Below, one piece after another: positions 33,274 through 43,889 of a stretch of 64,000 bases of DNA. The stretch's first letter is position 1, and each line of letters starts with the position of its first letter. The stretch spans positions 495,501-559,500 of the forward strand of contig BSBK01000763.1 in the NCBI GenBank assembly GCA_027943335.1, written 5' to 3'. Under the pieces are notes generated by a model, which saw only the letters and a program-made list of their open reading frames with translations, ran no database searches and had not been told where the DNA came from. This stretch comes from Chamaecyparis obtusa. Lineage: Eukaryota; Streptophyta; Pinopsida; Cupressales; Cupressaceae. Both the position numbers and the translations under genes were made by a program.

Positions 33274-36200
33274 TCAGTCTAGAAGACCAACTGAAGCTGA
33301 ACATGAGTTCAACTTCTCCCTTGTTACTACGTTTGTAAACATATCTGCTGGATTATCATTAGTATGAATCTTTTTCAGCCTTAACTGTCCATCATCCAAA
33401 ATTGATCGAATGAAATGGTACCGCAACTGTATGTGTTTTGTCTTTGAGTGCAAAACAGAATTCTTTGCAAGATGAATGGCACTTTGGCTATCTATATGTA
33501 GAAAATTATCCTTTTGTGGATGTCCCAATTCTTCCATGAAGAATTGAAGCCATATCATCTCCTTGGCTACCTCTGTAGCAGCAACATACTTTGCCTCTGT
33601 AGTGGATAAAGCAACCACCTTTTGTAGTCGAGAAATCCAACTCACTGCTGTCCCACCAACAGTAAATATATAACCGGTAGTACTCCGCCTGCTATCTATA
33701 TCTCCTGCCAAATCTAAGTCAACATAGCCTTGTACAGTAGTAGTAGAACCCCCAAAGTGTAAACACTTATTGGATGTGCCTCTCAAATATCTGAGAATCC
33801 ATTTGACTGCATTCCAATGCTCAATACCAGAGTTACTCATATAACGGCTAACGACTCCCACTGCGTGTGCAATATCTGGCCTAGTACATACCATAGCATA
33901 CATTAAGCTCCCTACAACTGAAGCATAAGGTACCTTAGACATTTTAGTCTCTTCTTTTGGTGTCTTGGGACACATATCCTTAGTCAATTTCAAATGACCA
34001 GGCAAAGGTGTGCTGACAGCTTTGGCATTTTCCATAGAGAAACGTTGCAACACCTTCTCAATATAATCAGCCTGAGATAGAGACAATTTCTTATTTTTCC
34101 TATCTCTACAAATTTTCATACCAAGGATTTGTTTTGCTGCCCCCAAATCCTTCATAGCAAAAGACTTTGCTAACTGTTATTTCAACCCCTTAATGTGATC
34201 CATGTTAGACCCAGCTACAAGCATATCATCAACATATAAACATAAAATAATGTAGCTGTCATCATCCAACCTCTTAAAATAAACACAATGGTCAGAATGA
34301 CACCAACTATCTCCATGCCCATTCATAAAAGTGTCAAATTTAATATACCATTGCTGAGGTGCTTGCTTCAAGCCATATAAACTTTTCTGCAATCTGCACA
34401 CCAAATTCTCCTTACCCTTGACCTCAAATCCTTGTGGCTGAACCATATATATTTCTTCATCCAAATCACCATGAAGAAAGGCTGTTTTAACATCAAGCTG
34501 CTCTAAATGCAAATCTTCAGTAGCCACAATACTTAAAACAGTACGAATAGAAGTCATTTTAACAACTGGAGAAAATATCTCATCAAAATCAATACCATGT
34601 TTCTGTGAAAATCCTTTTACGACTAATCTGGCTTTAAATCTTTTCGTACCTCCATCCTCTTCTTTGATCCTGTAAACCCATTTATTCTGTAAAGCCCTTT
34701 TACTTGCAAGTAACTTACATAAATCCCATGTCTGATTTTGCAGCAAAGAGTCCATTTCATCTGTCATTGCAGACTCCCACTGAAGCTTTGTATCCACCTG
34801 CACAGCTTCATTATAACATTTAGGTTCACCAGCATCTGTTAACAGAATAGAATACAAAGATGGAGAAAATATTTCTGGAGGTCTACTTAGCCTTGTTGAC
34901 CATCTAACACTCACTGGGGTATGTGGTATTTGTTGTTGCTGTTGTTGCGGAGCATAAGGAACTACTGGAACATGAACTTGTGGAGTATCATCTAGTACTA
35001 CATAGTCATTTTCTTTCTTCTCATGCTGCAGCAACAGATCTTTGTACAATACTTTCTCATTGAATATGACATCCCTGCTTCTTACAATTTTATGATTTTC
35101 AAAATCCCAAAGCCTATAACCAAATTCATCAATGCCATACCCAACAAATACATATTTCTTTGACTTAGCTTCCAGCTTGGTTCTATTTTCAGAATCTATA
35201 AGTGCAAAAGCTTCACAACCAAAAGTTTTGAGAAAAGAATAACTCACCTTCTTACCACTCCATGCTTCCTCTGGAATACCACAGTCCAAAGGAGTAGAGG
35301 GGCCTCTATTGATTAAATAAACAGCAGTGTTCACTGCCTCTGCCCACATATTTTTGGGCAGCCTAGCATGCAACCTCATACTCCTTGCACGCTCCATTAT
35401 TGTCCTGTTCATGTGTTCAGCCACTCCATTTTCTTGTGGAGTCCTTGGTATAGTTTTCTGCCTACGAATACCATTAGAGGAACAATATTCTTCAAATTCT
35501 GTGCTGCAATACTCACCACCATTATCAGATCTGAGACATTTTAACTTTTTACCAGTCTCATTTTCAACCAAGCATTTCTATTTCTTAAAAGTTTGAAATA
35601 CATCAGATTTCTGTCTAAGAAAATAAATCCATACTTTTCTTGTTGCATCATCTATAAATGTAACATAATACAGAGAGCCACCAAGGGAAGATACCTGAGC
35701 TGGTCCCCATACATCTGTATGCATAAGCTCTAATCTCTCATTTTTCTTTTCCTTCCCACTCTTCACAAAACTAACTCTCTTTTGTTTTCCATAAACACAA
35801 CTTTCACAGAAATCCATATTGACACATTTCAGACCAGGTAAAACTTTCTTTGAATGAAGTAATTTCATACCTTTTTCACTCATGTGCCCGAGTCTGTTGT
35901 GCCACAGTGCTGTGTCAAAATCTAGTACAGCAACAGTTTGATGTTCTTCCTGCTCAACTGCAGCCACTGTTCCTGAACATTCATTATCTTCTGAAACAAT
36001 TAAAGTAGAAGGAACAGTATGACCTGTACAAAGATATAAGGTGCCTACTTTCACACCTTTTTCTACTACTAAGGAACCTTTTGAAACCTTCCAATTTTTA
36101 TCATTAAAAGTAACTATGCAACCCTCATCACCCAGTTGCCCTGCTGAAATTAAATTCCTACTCAGCCTTGGAACATGTCTTACCTCTTGTAGTAGCCAAT

Positions 36201-37233
36201 GATTCCCATTCTGCAACTTAATCTTAATTTTTCCCTTTCCAACAATCTGACAGGGTTCATTATCTCCCAAATAAACTAGCCCAAAATCCCCTTGGACATA
36301 ATCAACAAAATAACTTCTATGGGGTGTAGCATGAAATGAAGCCCCAGAATCTAAAACCCATGAATCATCAATACTTTCTAAGGACAAGAGCAAAGCATCC
36401 TCCTCGGATTTGTTACTTACCACATTTGCCTTCTTGTTTCCATCATTTTTGTCTTCTTGATCTTTCTTCCAAGACCAACAATCTTTCTTCTTATGACCTG
36501 GTTTTCCACAGTACCAGCAATCATTTGGCCCTTTAGATTCGGACCTCTTTCCCTTTGATTTTCCTCTTGATTTCCCATGATTTCCAGAGTTGTTTCCTCT
36601 ATCTCTTGTTCTGCCTCTGCTTTCTGTGTTCAATACACTACCCGATGTGGATGCCCCTAAGCTTTTCCTATGAATTTCCTCACTCAATATAACACCAATA
36701 ACATCATCATACTTTAGGGTATTAGAACCAGAAATAGAATTACTAACAACCATTACCAAGCCATTCCAGCTTTTTGGCAAAGAACACAAAATCAAGAGAG
36801 CCCTAACCTCTTCATCAAAAGTAATTTTAACTGAGGTTAATTGACTTGTAACTATATTAAACTCATTCAAATGATCAGTAACTGATCCACCTTCTACCAT
36901 TTTCATATTAAATAAACGCTTCATAAGAAATACCTTGTTTGAAGCTGAAAGCTTTTCATACAACTTCGCTAGGGTTTCCATCATATCTTTAGCTGTCTTT
37001 GCTTCAGTAATATTGAATGCCACTGATTGTGCCAGGCATAGACGAATACTCCCCAGTGCCTTCCTATCCAAAATATCTCAATCCTCCTGAGACATTGATT
37101 GCTCTTTCTTGGCTACTCCCTCTAATGGCCGCCATAGATCCTTCTGATAGAGATAATCCTCCATTTGCATCTTCCATAACTGGAAGTTCTGCCCATTAAA
37201 CTTATCAACCTTCAGCCTACCCTCGTCTGCCAT
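33274..37233 (-). pseudogene. Copia Gag-Pol polyprotein, three in-frame stops
   Basis: ATG at 37231-37233 starts one frame that runs about 1320 codons to 33274. Only three internal stops interrupt it: TGA 37078-37080, TAG 35578-35580 and TAA 34174-34176; I see no frameshift. Domains in order: gag core; CCHC knuckle C-W-Y-C-G-K-P-G-H-K-K-K-D-C; protease V-L-D-S-G-A-S; integrase zinc region H-N-R-L-G-H then C-E-S-C; integrase core with D in H-T-D-V-W-G-P, D in R-S-D-N-G-G-E-Y and E in P-Q-E-N-G-V-A-E; RT with Y-V-D-D (C-L-Y-V-D-D-M-L); RNase H with D-L-D-L-A-G-D and S-T-T-E-A-K-Y. It is the best preserved coding unit in the window. Confidence 0.93.
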
Positions 37234-37317
37234 TTCTGCCACTTAACTGAGAGACTCTCCCACTAACTCGTGAGACCTACTTCAGAGAATAGATGAAAGA
37301 ATGAATGAAATAACCTG

Positions 37318-37329
37318 GCTCTGATACCA
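37318..37329 (-). other. Primer binding site of nested copia, tRNA-iMet
   Basis: Minus strand TGGTATCAGAGC, an exact match to the common plant initiator-Met primer site, two bases inside the LTR at 37332. Confidence 0.9.
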
Positions 37330-37331
37330 CT

Positions 37332-37842
37332 TGTTAGGATTAACAAGGCAGAAATAACAATTATGTGCAAATATAACTAATATCAAAAAATAATAAACCA
37401 CACAGAATAGAACACAAGACACACAGATTTAACGTGGTTCACCCAATCCCTGGGCTACATCCACCAACAGCGAGTCCAATATTATTATTATCCAGTGATT
37501 ACAACCTGATTACAATCCGTAATCCCTTACAACCCAATTCTACCGTAAGTACTAAAATCATACCTCATGAAAATCCCTAACCCTAAGCCATATTATACAA
37601 TATTTTCCCGCTTTAGGGTTAGAATGAATTATAAGTAGTCGGCCCAAATAACCGAAAAAGTAGTCGGCCTCAAATTTTTTTTTCCTCGGGGGCTGCGCCC
37701 TCGAACCCCTGCTCTTGGGGGCTGCTGCCCCCAAACCCCCGCTCGGGGCTTGGCCCGGCCCCGAACCCCGGCGACGTCGGGAGGAAAAGTGTACAGTACT
37801 TTCCTGGATAGTACATTCTTGATTAGTCAACATAAGCTAACA
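37332..37842 (-). repeat. 5' LTR of nested copia, 511 bp
   Basis: Same length and ends as 32621-33131. Differences are mostly transitions, including several at CpG and CHG sites. Contains the phrase GATTTAACGTGG also found in the unrelated copia LTR at 60087. Confidence 0.93.
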
Positions 37843-37847
37843 TTATC

Positions 37848-39505
37848 TACTTCCTAAGGAGTTTGTTTTGTATACTGATCATCAAGCTTTGCAATATTTG
37901 AATAGTCAAGGAAAATTGAATCAAAGGCATTTGAAATGGGTTGAGTTTTTGCAGAGTTATACATTTGTTTTGAAACACAGGAGTGGAAAGTCTAATAGGG
38001 TTGCAGATGCTCTTAGCAGAAGGCAACTATTGCTGACAGAAATGCAAATTGAAGTGGTTGGGTTCAAGGAATTCAAAAATTTGTATCTAGAGGATCCTGA
38101 TTTTGGTGAAGCTTGGAAAGCTTGTACAGAACCTGTTACTCTAGACAGGATGAAATGGTTGGATTTCATCATCCAGAATGATATGCTATTCAGAGGGAGT
38201 CAGTTGTGCATTCCACGAAGTTCTATGAGGGAGAATCTCATCAAGGAGAAGCATAGCGGAGGATTGGCTGGACATTTTGGTCGTGATAAAACCCTTGGTT
38301 TGGTTAGTGAGAATTATTATTGGCCACAGTTGTAGCAAGATGTGAAGAAGTTTGTATAGAGTTGCAGAGTATGTCAGATGGTGAAAGGAGTGAAGCAAAC
38401 TACAGGGTTGTATCAGCCATTACCCATACCAAAGCAGCCTTGGGAGGATATCAGCATGGACTTTGTTCTTGGTTTACCAAGGACTCAGCGGGGACATGAT
38501 TCAATTTTTGTTGTGGTTGACAAATTTTTGAAGATGACACATTTCATTCCCTGCAAGAAGACTAATGATGCTGTTCATGTAGCAGAATTGTTTTTCAGAG
38601 AAGTGGTGAGACTACATGGTTTGCCAAAGACCATAGTTTTAGATCGAGATACTAAGTTTGTTGGATATTTCTGGCGGACATTGTGGAAGAAGTTGAAGAT
38701 AGATTTGAAGTTCATTTCATCACATCATCCACAGACTGATGGACAGACAGAGGTGGTGAATAGAAGTTTGGGAAATTTGCTGAGATGTTTGGTTGGAGAT
38801 AAGCCAACAGGATGGGATTTGATTTTACCATAGGCAGAATTTGCATACAATAATTCTGTCAACAGGAGCACTGGTAAATCACCATTCCAGATTGTATATG
38901 GAAGTAGTCCAAGAAATGCATCTGAATTAAGAAAGATAGATAAAGGAGAAATAAGTAGTGCTGAAGCTGAGGATTTTGCAGAACACTTGAAGAACATCCA
39001 TGAGGAGGTGAGGAAACATATTACCAAGATGAATGCGTAGTATAAGGCTAAGGCAGATGAGAAAAGGAGGCATAAGGAATTTCAGGTTGGAGATGAAGTC
39101 ATGGTTCATTTGCGGAAGGAGCGATTTCCGGTTGGTACATATAACAAGCTGAAAATGAAGAAGTTTGGACCATGTAAGATATTGAAGAAGCATGATTCAG
39201 GAAATGCATATGAGGTAGAATTGCCTAGTGAGTTGAATATTTCACTAGTGTTTAACATTTTAGATTTGACAGAGTATATTGAAGGAGGTCTTGAAGATGA
39301 GGTTGCAGCAGCACAGTGGAGTATTCCAGCAAGTAGTTCAGATACCAAGGAGATTGAAGACATACTGGACAATCGTGTTGGCAGAAGCACAAGGAATAGG
39401 ACATATGAAGAGTATTTGGTCAAATAGAAAGGATGACCTGTTGAAGATTCATCATGGCTAACAAAGGAGGAGGTTAACCATCTTGGTTTTCCTCTACACA
39501 TCTGA
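37848..39505 (+). pseudogene. Chromovirus RNase H end, integrase and chromodomain-like tail
   Basis: RNase H resumes with Y-T-D-H-Q-A-L and ends with V-A-D-A-L-S-R-R. Integrase has a zinc region (G-H-F-G-R-D-K-T then C-R-V-C), Asp in S-M-D-F-V-L-G-L, Asp in L-D-R-D-T-K-F and Glu in G-Q-T-E-V-V-N, followed by a GPY/F-type segment (F-G-P-C-K-I-L-K). The last part, I-E-D-I-L-D-N-R then Y-E-E-Y-L-V-K-stop-K-G-stop-P-V-E-D-S-S-W, matches a chromodomain in which two aromatic codons became stops (39425-39427 and 39434-39436). TGA 39503-39505 ends it. Other stops are near 38333, 38357, 38831 and 39038. A chromodomain would steer integration to marked chromatin. Confidence 0.88.
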
Positions 39506-39543
39506 GTCGTGACAGGGTCACTTCTCAAATTACCCCGGGTATC

Positions 39544-40400
39544 TGATGCAGGAGCATCCTGGGTGTAAGTGCAATCTTGCATCACCCAAAAATATTTCTA
39601 TTTTTATATTCAATAAGGGCTATTTTGTGTAGAGCTGCTATTTATGGAAAGTTACTATTTTTGGTAATTTTTGTATGTGCTCAGAATGATTTGATTTCTT
39701 TCTTGGAGGTTCATTTTGGTCATATAAGTCTACCAGTAAAGTTTCATTGCCAGATCAAGTGTATATTGGAAGATATTGAAGATTTTCGGTATTGGCAGCA
39801 GGGTACAAAAACTTTGAACTCAGTTTTGAAGGCTTTAGAGGCCCCGTATGAGGTCAAAAATTTGGGTGATAGGTGCTTGCGCCAATCAAGCTTGTAGAGC
39901 GCTTCGTGGCATTTCCGAAATGGGGTTATAATAGCCGATCGGGTCAACTGATGATGACTTATTGTCTTCGAAAGTTGGGCCACCTGAAATGGCGAAAAAT
40001 AATTTTCTTCAAAATTTTTGTTCGGGTTTCAAAGGCTATCTTGAGCCGACTATGATGTAATAAAATGTAAAATAAAATAATTCTAAGTTTGGTCAGCCTT
40101 ATTGGCTAAAATTCTGGAACCTTCCCAGGCGGTGGAAAATTGCCTATATAAGGAAGGCTGTATTATTGTCTTAGGCAGTTCAGAATAGTTCTGGGTAGTA
40201 GATCTGGGTAATAGTTCGAGGCTTTTTCCTACAGAATATTGTAAGGGAATGCCCATGTGGCTTTGCATATTGTAATTCTGAAAGTTTGTAATTCCACATT
40301 TGTGGAGATAATAAGAAGTCAATTTTTTGTTCTTGCATATTGTTGTTGTTTCTCTATTTCTGTTATGTGTTTGTGGTATTAAGGGGAGCACCCTTCATCA
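39544..40400 (+). repeat. 3' LTR of chromovirus, 857 bp
   Basis: Matches 28813-29669 base for base in length. TATA at 40145. Unusually, no polypurine tract adjoins it: the 38 bases before 39544 end in ACCCCGGGTATC. Followed by TAATG and the satellite. Confidence 0.95.
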
Positions 40401-41907
40401 TAATGTGTTGAAAGAGGTCATGGGGACTTCCTAGGGGTCCTAACGTGTGATAAGGAATACTAGGACCCCTAGGAAGTCTTCATGACCCCTTTCGACACAT
40501 TGGAATGCTCAAGTGTGTCCTAAGGGGTCGTAGGACCCCTTAGGACACACTTGAGCATTCCAATGTGTTGAATGGGGTCATGAGGACTTCCTAGGGGTCC
40601 TAACACGTGATAAGGCATACTAGGACCCCTAGAAAGTCCTCATGACCCCTTTCGACACATTTGAATGCTCAAATGTGTCCTAAGGGCTTGTAGGACCCCT
40701 TAGGACACACTTGAGCATTCTAATGTGTCGAATGGGGTCATGAGAACTTCCTAGGGGTCCTAATATGTGATAAGGCATACTAGGACCCCTAGGAAGTCCT
40801 CATGACCCCTTTCAACACATTTGAATGCTCAAGTGTGTTCTAAATAGTTGTAGGACCCCTTAGGACACACTTGAGCATTCTAATGTGTGGAAAGGGGTCA
40901 TGGGGACTTCTTAGGGGTCCTAATATGTGATAAGGTGTACTAGGACCTCTAGGAAGTCTTCATGATCCCTTTTGACACATTTGAATGCTCAAATGTGTCC
41001 TAAGGGGTTGTAGGACGCCTTAGAATAGACTTGAGGGTTCTAATGTGTTGAAAGTGGTCATGGGGACTTCCTAGGGGTCTTAACTTGTGATAAGGTATAC
41101 TAGGACCCTTAGGAAGCCCTCATGACCCCTTTTGACATATTTGAATGCTCAAGTGTGTCCTAAGGGGTTGTGGGACCCCTTAGAACACACTTGAGAGTTC
41201 TAATGTGTCTTAAGGTGTCATGGGGACTTCCTAGGGGTCCTAACACGTGATAAGGTATACTAGGACCCCTAGGAAGTCCTCATGACCCCTTTTGACATAT
41301 TTGATTTCTCAAGTGTGTCCTAAGGGGTCGTAGGACCTCTTAGGACACACTTGAAGGTTCTAATGTGTCGAATGGGGTCATGAGGACTTCCTAGGGTTCC
41401 TAACGCATGATAAGGCATACTAGGACCCCTAAGAAGTCCTCATGACCCCTTTCGACACATTAGAACCCTCAAGTGTGTCCTAAGGGGTCCTATGACCCCT
41501 TAGGCTACACTTGAGGGTTCTAATGTGTCGAAAGGGGTCATGAGGACTTCCTAGGGGTCCTAACGCATGATAAAGCGTACTAGGACCTCTAGGAAGTCCT
41601 TATAACCCCTTTTGATACATTGGAATGCTCAAGTAGGACCCCTTAGGACACACTTGAGCATTCAAATGTGTCAAAAGGGGTCATGAGGACTTCCTAGGGG
41701 TCCTAACGCGTGATAAGGCATACTAGGACCCCTAGGAAGTCCTCATGACCTCTTTTGATACATTGGAATGCTCAAGTGTGTCCTAAAGAGTCGTAGGAGC
41801 CCTTAGGACACACTTGAGCATTCAAATGTGTCAAAAGGTGTCATGGGGACTTCCTAGGTGTCCTAGTACCCCTTATCATGCGTTAGGACCCCTAGGAAGT
41901 CCTCATG

Positions 41908-41910
<3 letters not shown>
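40401..41910. repeat. 160-bp self-complementary satellite, array 2, right part
   Basis: Continues the array interrupted at 28812, with about nine units. All but the last have the spacer in the GATAAGGCATAC orientation; the unit near 41860 is flipped. It runs directly into a compound microsatellite at 41911. Confidence 0.93.

Positions 41911-41990
<80 letters not shown>
41911..41990. repeat. Compound microsatellite (TC)n(AC)n
   Basis: About 28 bases of (TC)n followed by about 52 bases of (AC)n, starting inside a satellite arm (ATGACC then TCTCTC) and ending at ATCTAGAGCC. Confidence 0.95.
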
Positions 41991-41992
<2 letters not shown>

Positions 41993-42569
41993 CTAGAGCC
42001 TTCACCTTCACTTTTTAATGTATATTTAAAGGTTTTATATACCTTTTTGTGGACAATGTACCTTAAATATTCTTACATCAATTTTTATGCCACTGTTAGT
42101 TTCTAGAACAGATGATGAGTGTATGGTGGTTCTTCAACTGTGTGAAATTTCTTTTCGAGAGTTAAAAAATTAATTGTTTGTATTCAATCGAGGGGAAGTC
42201 CATTGACATCTACTTATTCAGTATAGTCAAACCGTTGAAATTACAAGGAGTTTGTAGAAAAATCCTGTGTTGGATATTTTCAAGAGGATTTGGGCTGAAA
42301 CTGTTTGTCCTCAAATCAACTGTGTAGCTATTTTTTCAAAATCATTTTGTATATCAAATAATATAATACATACTAATATAAATATTTATATTATAATATT
42401 TATGCTATGCTATTATTATTTAATATTAATATTTAAAATGAAATTAATATTAACATAACAAAAATATAATTTAATATGAAACTTGAATTAATATTAATAT
42501 AAAAATAATACAACTTAATTTATAACATAATTAATATTACTATTAAAAAATAACATTTATTATGAAACT
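41991..42569. other. Non-coding spacer, AT-rich from 42341
   Basis: 41991-42340 is ordinary AT-rich sequence with no match elsewhere in the window that I can see. 42341-42569 is nearly all A/T with TAATATTAATAT phrases, like 25016-25430. Confidence 0.6.
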
Positions 42570-43470
42570 TGAATTTGGGAAAAGCGGGGTATTTAAAATT
42601 TCAAAAAAGGTGGGCTTTATCGGATATCCGATTAGGCTTGGTATTTGCTTTGGCATTACCCAACGTGGGTGGTCATCCCTTTAGGCATGTTTCAGGAGAT
42701 AGTTCTTGATACCGAGACTTCGACCATGTAGCTGACAACTATTTTTTCACTCGAAATTGATGAAATGAAAAGGGTTTCTTAAAGACATTATCAGCTTTCC
42801 ATCGATATAATTGCTGTCAAATTTTGAGTTCTGGAAGTAATTATTACTTATTTTTCAATTGAGTTATCTTTAAAGTTGTAACTGACATACTGATTGAAAA
42901 ACAACTATAACTTTCAAACCGTTTAACTTTTTTGAAATCCGAAACATGCGTCACATTCTATGCTTCGGCTACTATAAGAAAAAAAAAAGTTTTGAATTTG
43001 GTAAAATTTTGAATTAGTTAAGGTGGTTAGACACGAGAGTTTTTTTATTTTGAAAAAGTTGTACCAGAAATTTCATAATTAATTATTTATTTGACCAAAA
43101 ATTATAAAAAGATATGTGTCACATCCGGGCATGAGTCTACTACTTATATCTAGAATCTTGAAAAAATATATCATCATTTGATTATGATTAAGGTGGTCAA
43201 ACATACACGTACTTTTTATCTTTTCCCTGAAATTTTTGTAGTATTGCATTGAAATCTAAAATTTTGAACAATTAGACAAACTTTTTTTCAAACAAGGGCT
43301 AGTAGTTTATAAACTAAATTCAATTTCCTACAGATTCTATTTTTACAACTTTTTCACATAAGGTTTATAAGATGTTCAACCTTTTACATCAAGTTGACTA
43401 ACCCTAATTTTTTGATTTTTCATTGCCACTTAAGGCCATAGTTTGGTCTACCATGATCCTGCACATACTC
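42570..43470 (-). mobile_element. Segment R-prime: terminal part related to the unidentified element
   Basis: Diverged copy of 25431-26372. It carries the perfect palindrome ATCGGATATCCGAT near 42651, the paired TTAAGGTGGT phrases at about 43019 and 43188, and the end CATGATCCTGCACATACTC at 43470. The run GGCTTGGTATTTGCTTTGGC after the palindrome resembles the reverse complement of 140-175 at the window start. No coding potential. Confidence 0.7.
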
Positions 43471-43554
43471 GTAAAATGTCTTGTGGGTTTGATCCACACC
43501 ATGGTTCTTCCCTTAATAGGGTTTCCATGATGAAAAAATTGGAGGAGAAGTAGA

Positions 43555-43885
43555 ATGTAAATAAAAATAAAGAACATAAAGAAGGAGGATGAGAAGCAGA
43601 AGGGAAATAAGAAGAAGGAGAAGAGGTAGAAAAAGAAATAGGAGAAGGAGAAGAGAAAGAAAAAGAACAAGAATAATGAGAAGGAGAAGAACTAGAAGAA
43701 GGTGGAGAAGGAGAAGGAGAAGACAAAGAAGAAGAAGGAGAAGGAGGAGAAGGGAAAGAAGGAGAGGCAGAAAGGGAAGAAAGGGAAAGAGATGGGGAGG
43801 AGGAGGAGTAGAAGGAGAAGAACACAGAGGAAAAGGAGGATGTGGGGAAGAAAGAGAAGAAGGAGAAGGAGGAGGTGAATACATT
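43555..43885 (+). repeat. Polypurine tract, about 330 bp
   Basis: Almost unbroken A/G on the plus strand, mostly GAA, GAG and AGG triplets, with a few isolated C or T. Open frames on both strands across it (Arg/Lys-rich on plus, Ser/Leu/Pro-rich on minus) are by-products of composition. Such tracts can form triplex DNA. It lies directly upstream of the helicase remnant. Confidence 0.9.
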
Positions 43886-43889
43886 CATT

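Larger units (their letters stand above)
32621..37842 (-). mobile_element. Nearly intact Ty1/copia element (Tork/TNT1-like), nested
   Basis: Two LTRs of exactly 511 bp (32621-33131 and 37332-37842) differ at about 19 positions by eye (about 3.7%). The minus strand carries a primer site for tRNA-iMet (37318-37329), one Gag-Pol frame of about 1320 codons with only three stops, and a polypurine tract at 33132-33143. Target duplication TTATC is intact. Domain order gag, protease, integrase, RT, RNase H is the copia order. The sequence style resembles the TNT1-94/Tork lineage. Confidence 0.95.
28813..40400 (+). mobile_element. Ty3/gypsy chromovirus, split by a nested copia element
   Basis: Both LTRs are 857 bp and differ at about 36 positions by eye (about 4.2%). 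After the 5-prime LTR comes a tRNA-iMet primer site, then gag with a CCHC knuckle, protease, RT and the start of RNase H. A copia element occupies 32621-37842. The rest of RNase H, integrase and a chromodomain-like tail follow, then the 3-prime LTR. Without the nested element it would be about 6.4 kb. Target duplication TAATG is intact. The chromodomain tail places it among chromoviruses; a Galadriel-like lineage is possible but unproven. Stops and one frameshift make it inactive. Confidence 0.93.

Noticed and set aside
39461..39478. AAAGGAGGAGG as the chromovirus polypurine tract
   Set aside because: It is about 70 bases from the LTR and inside coding sequence, so I report its absence next to the LTR instead.
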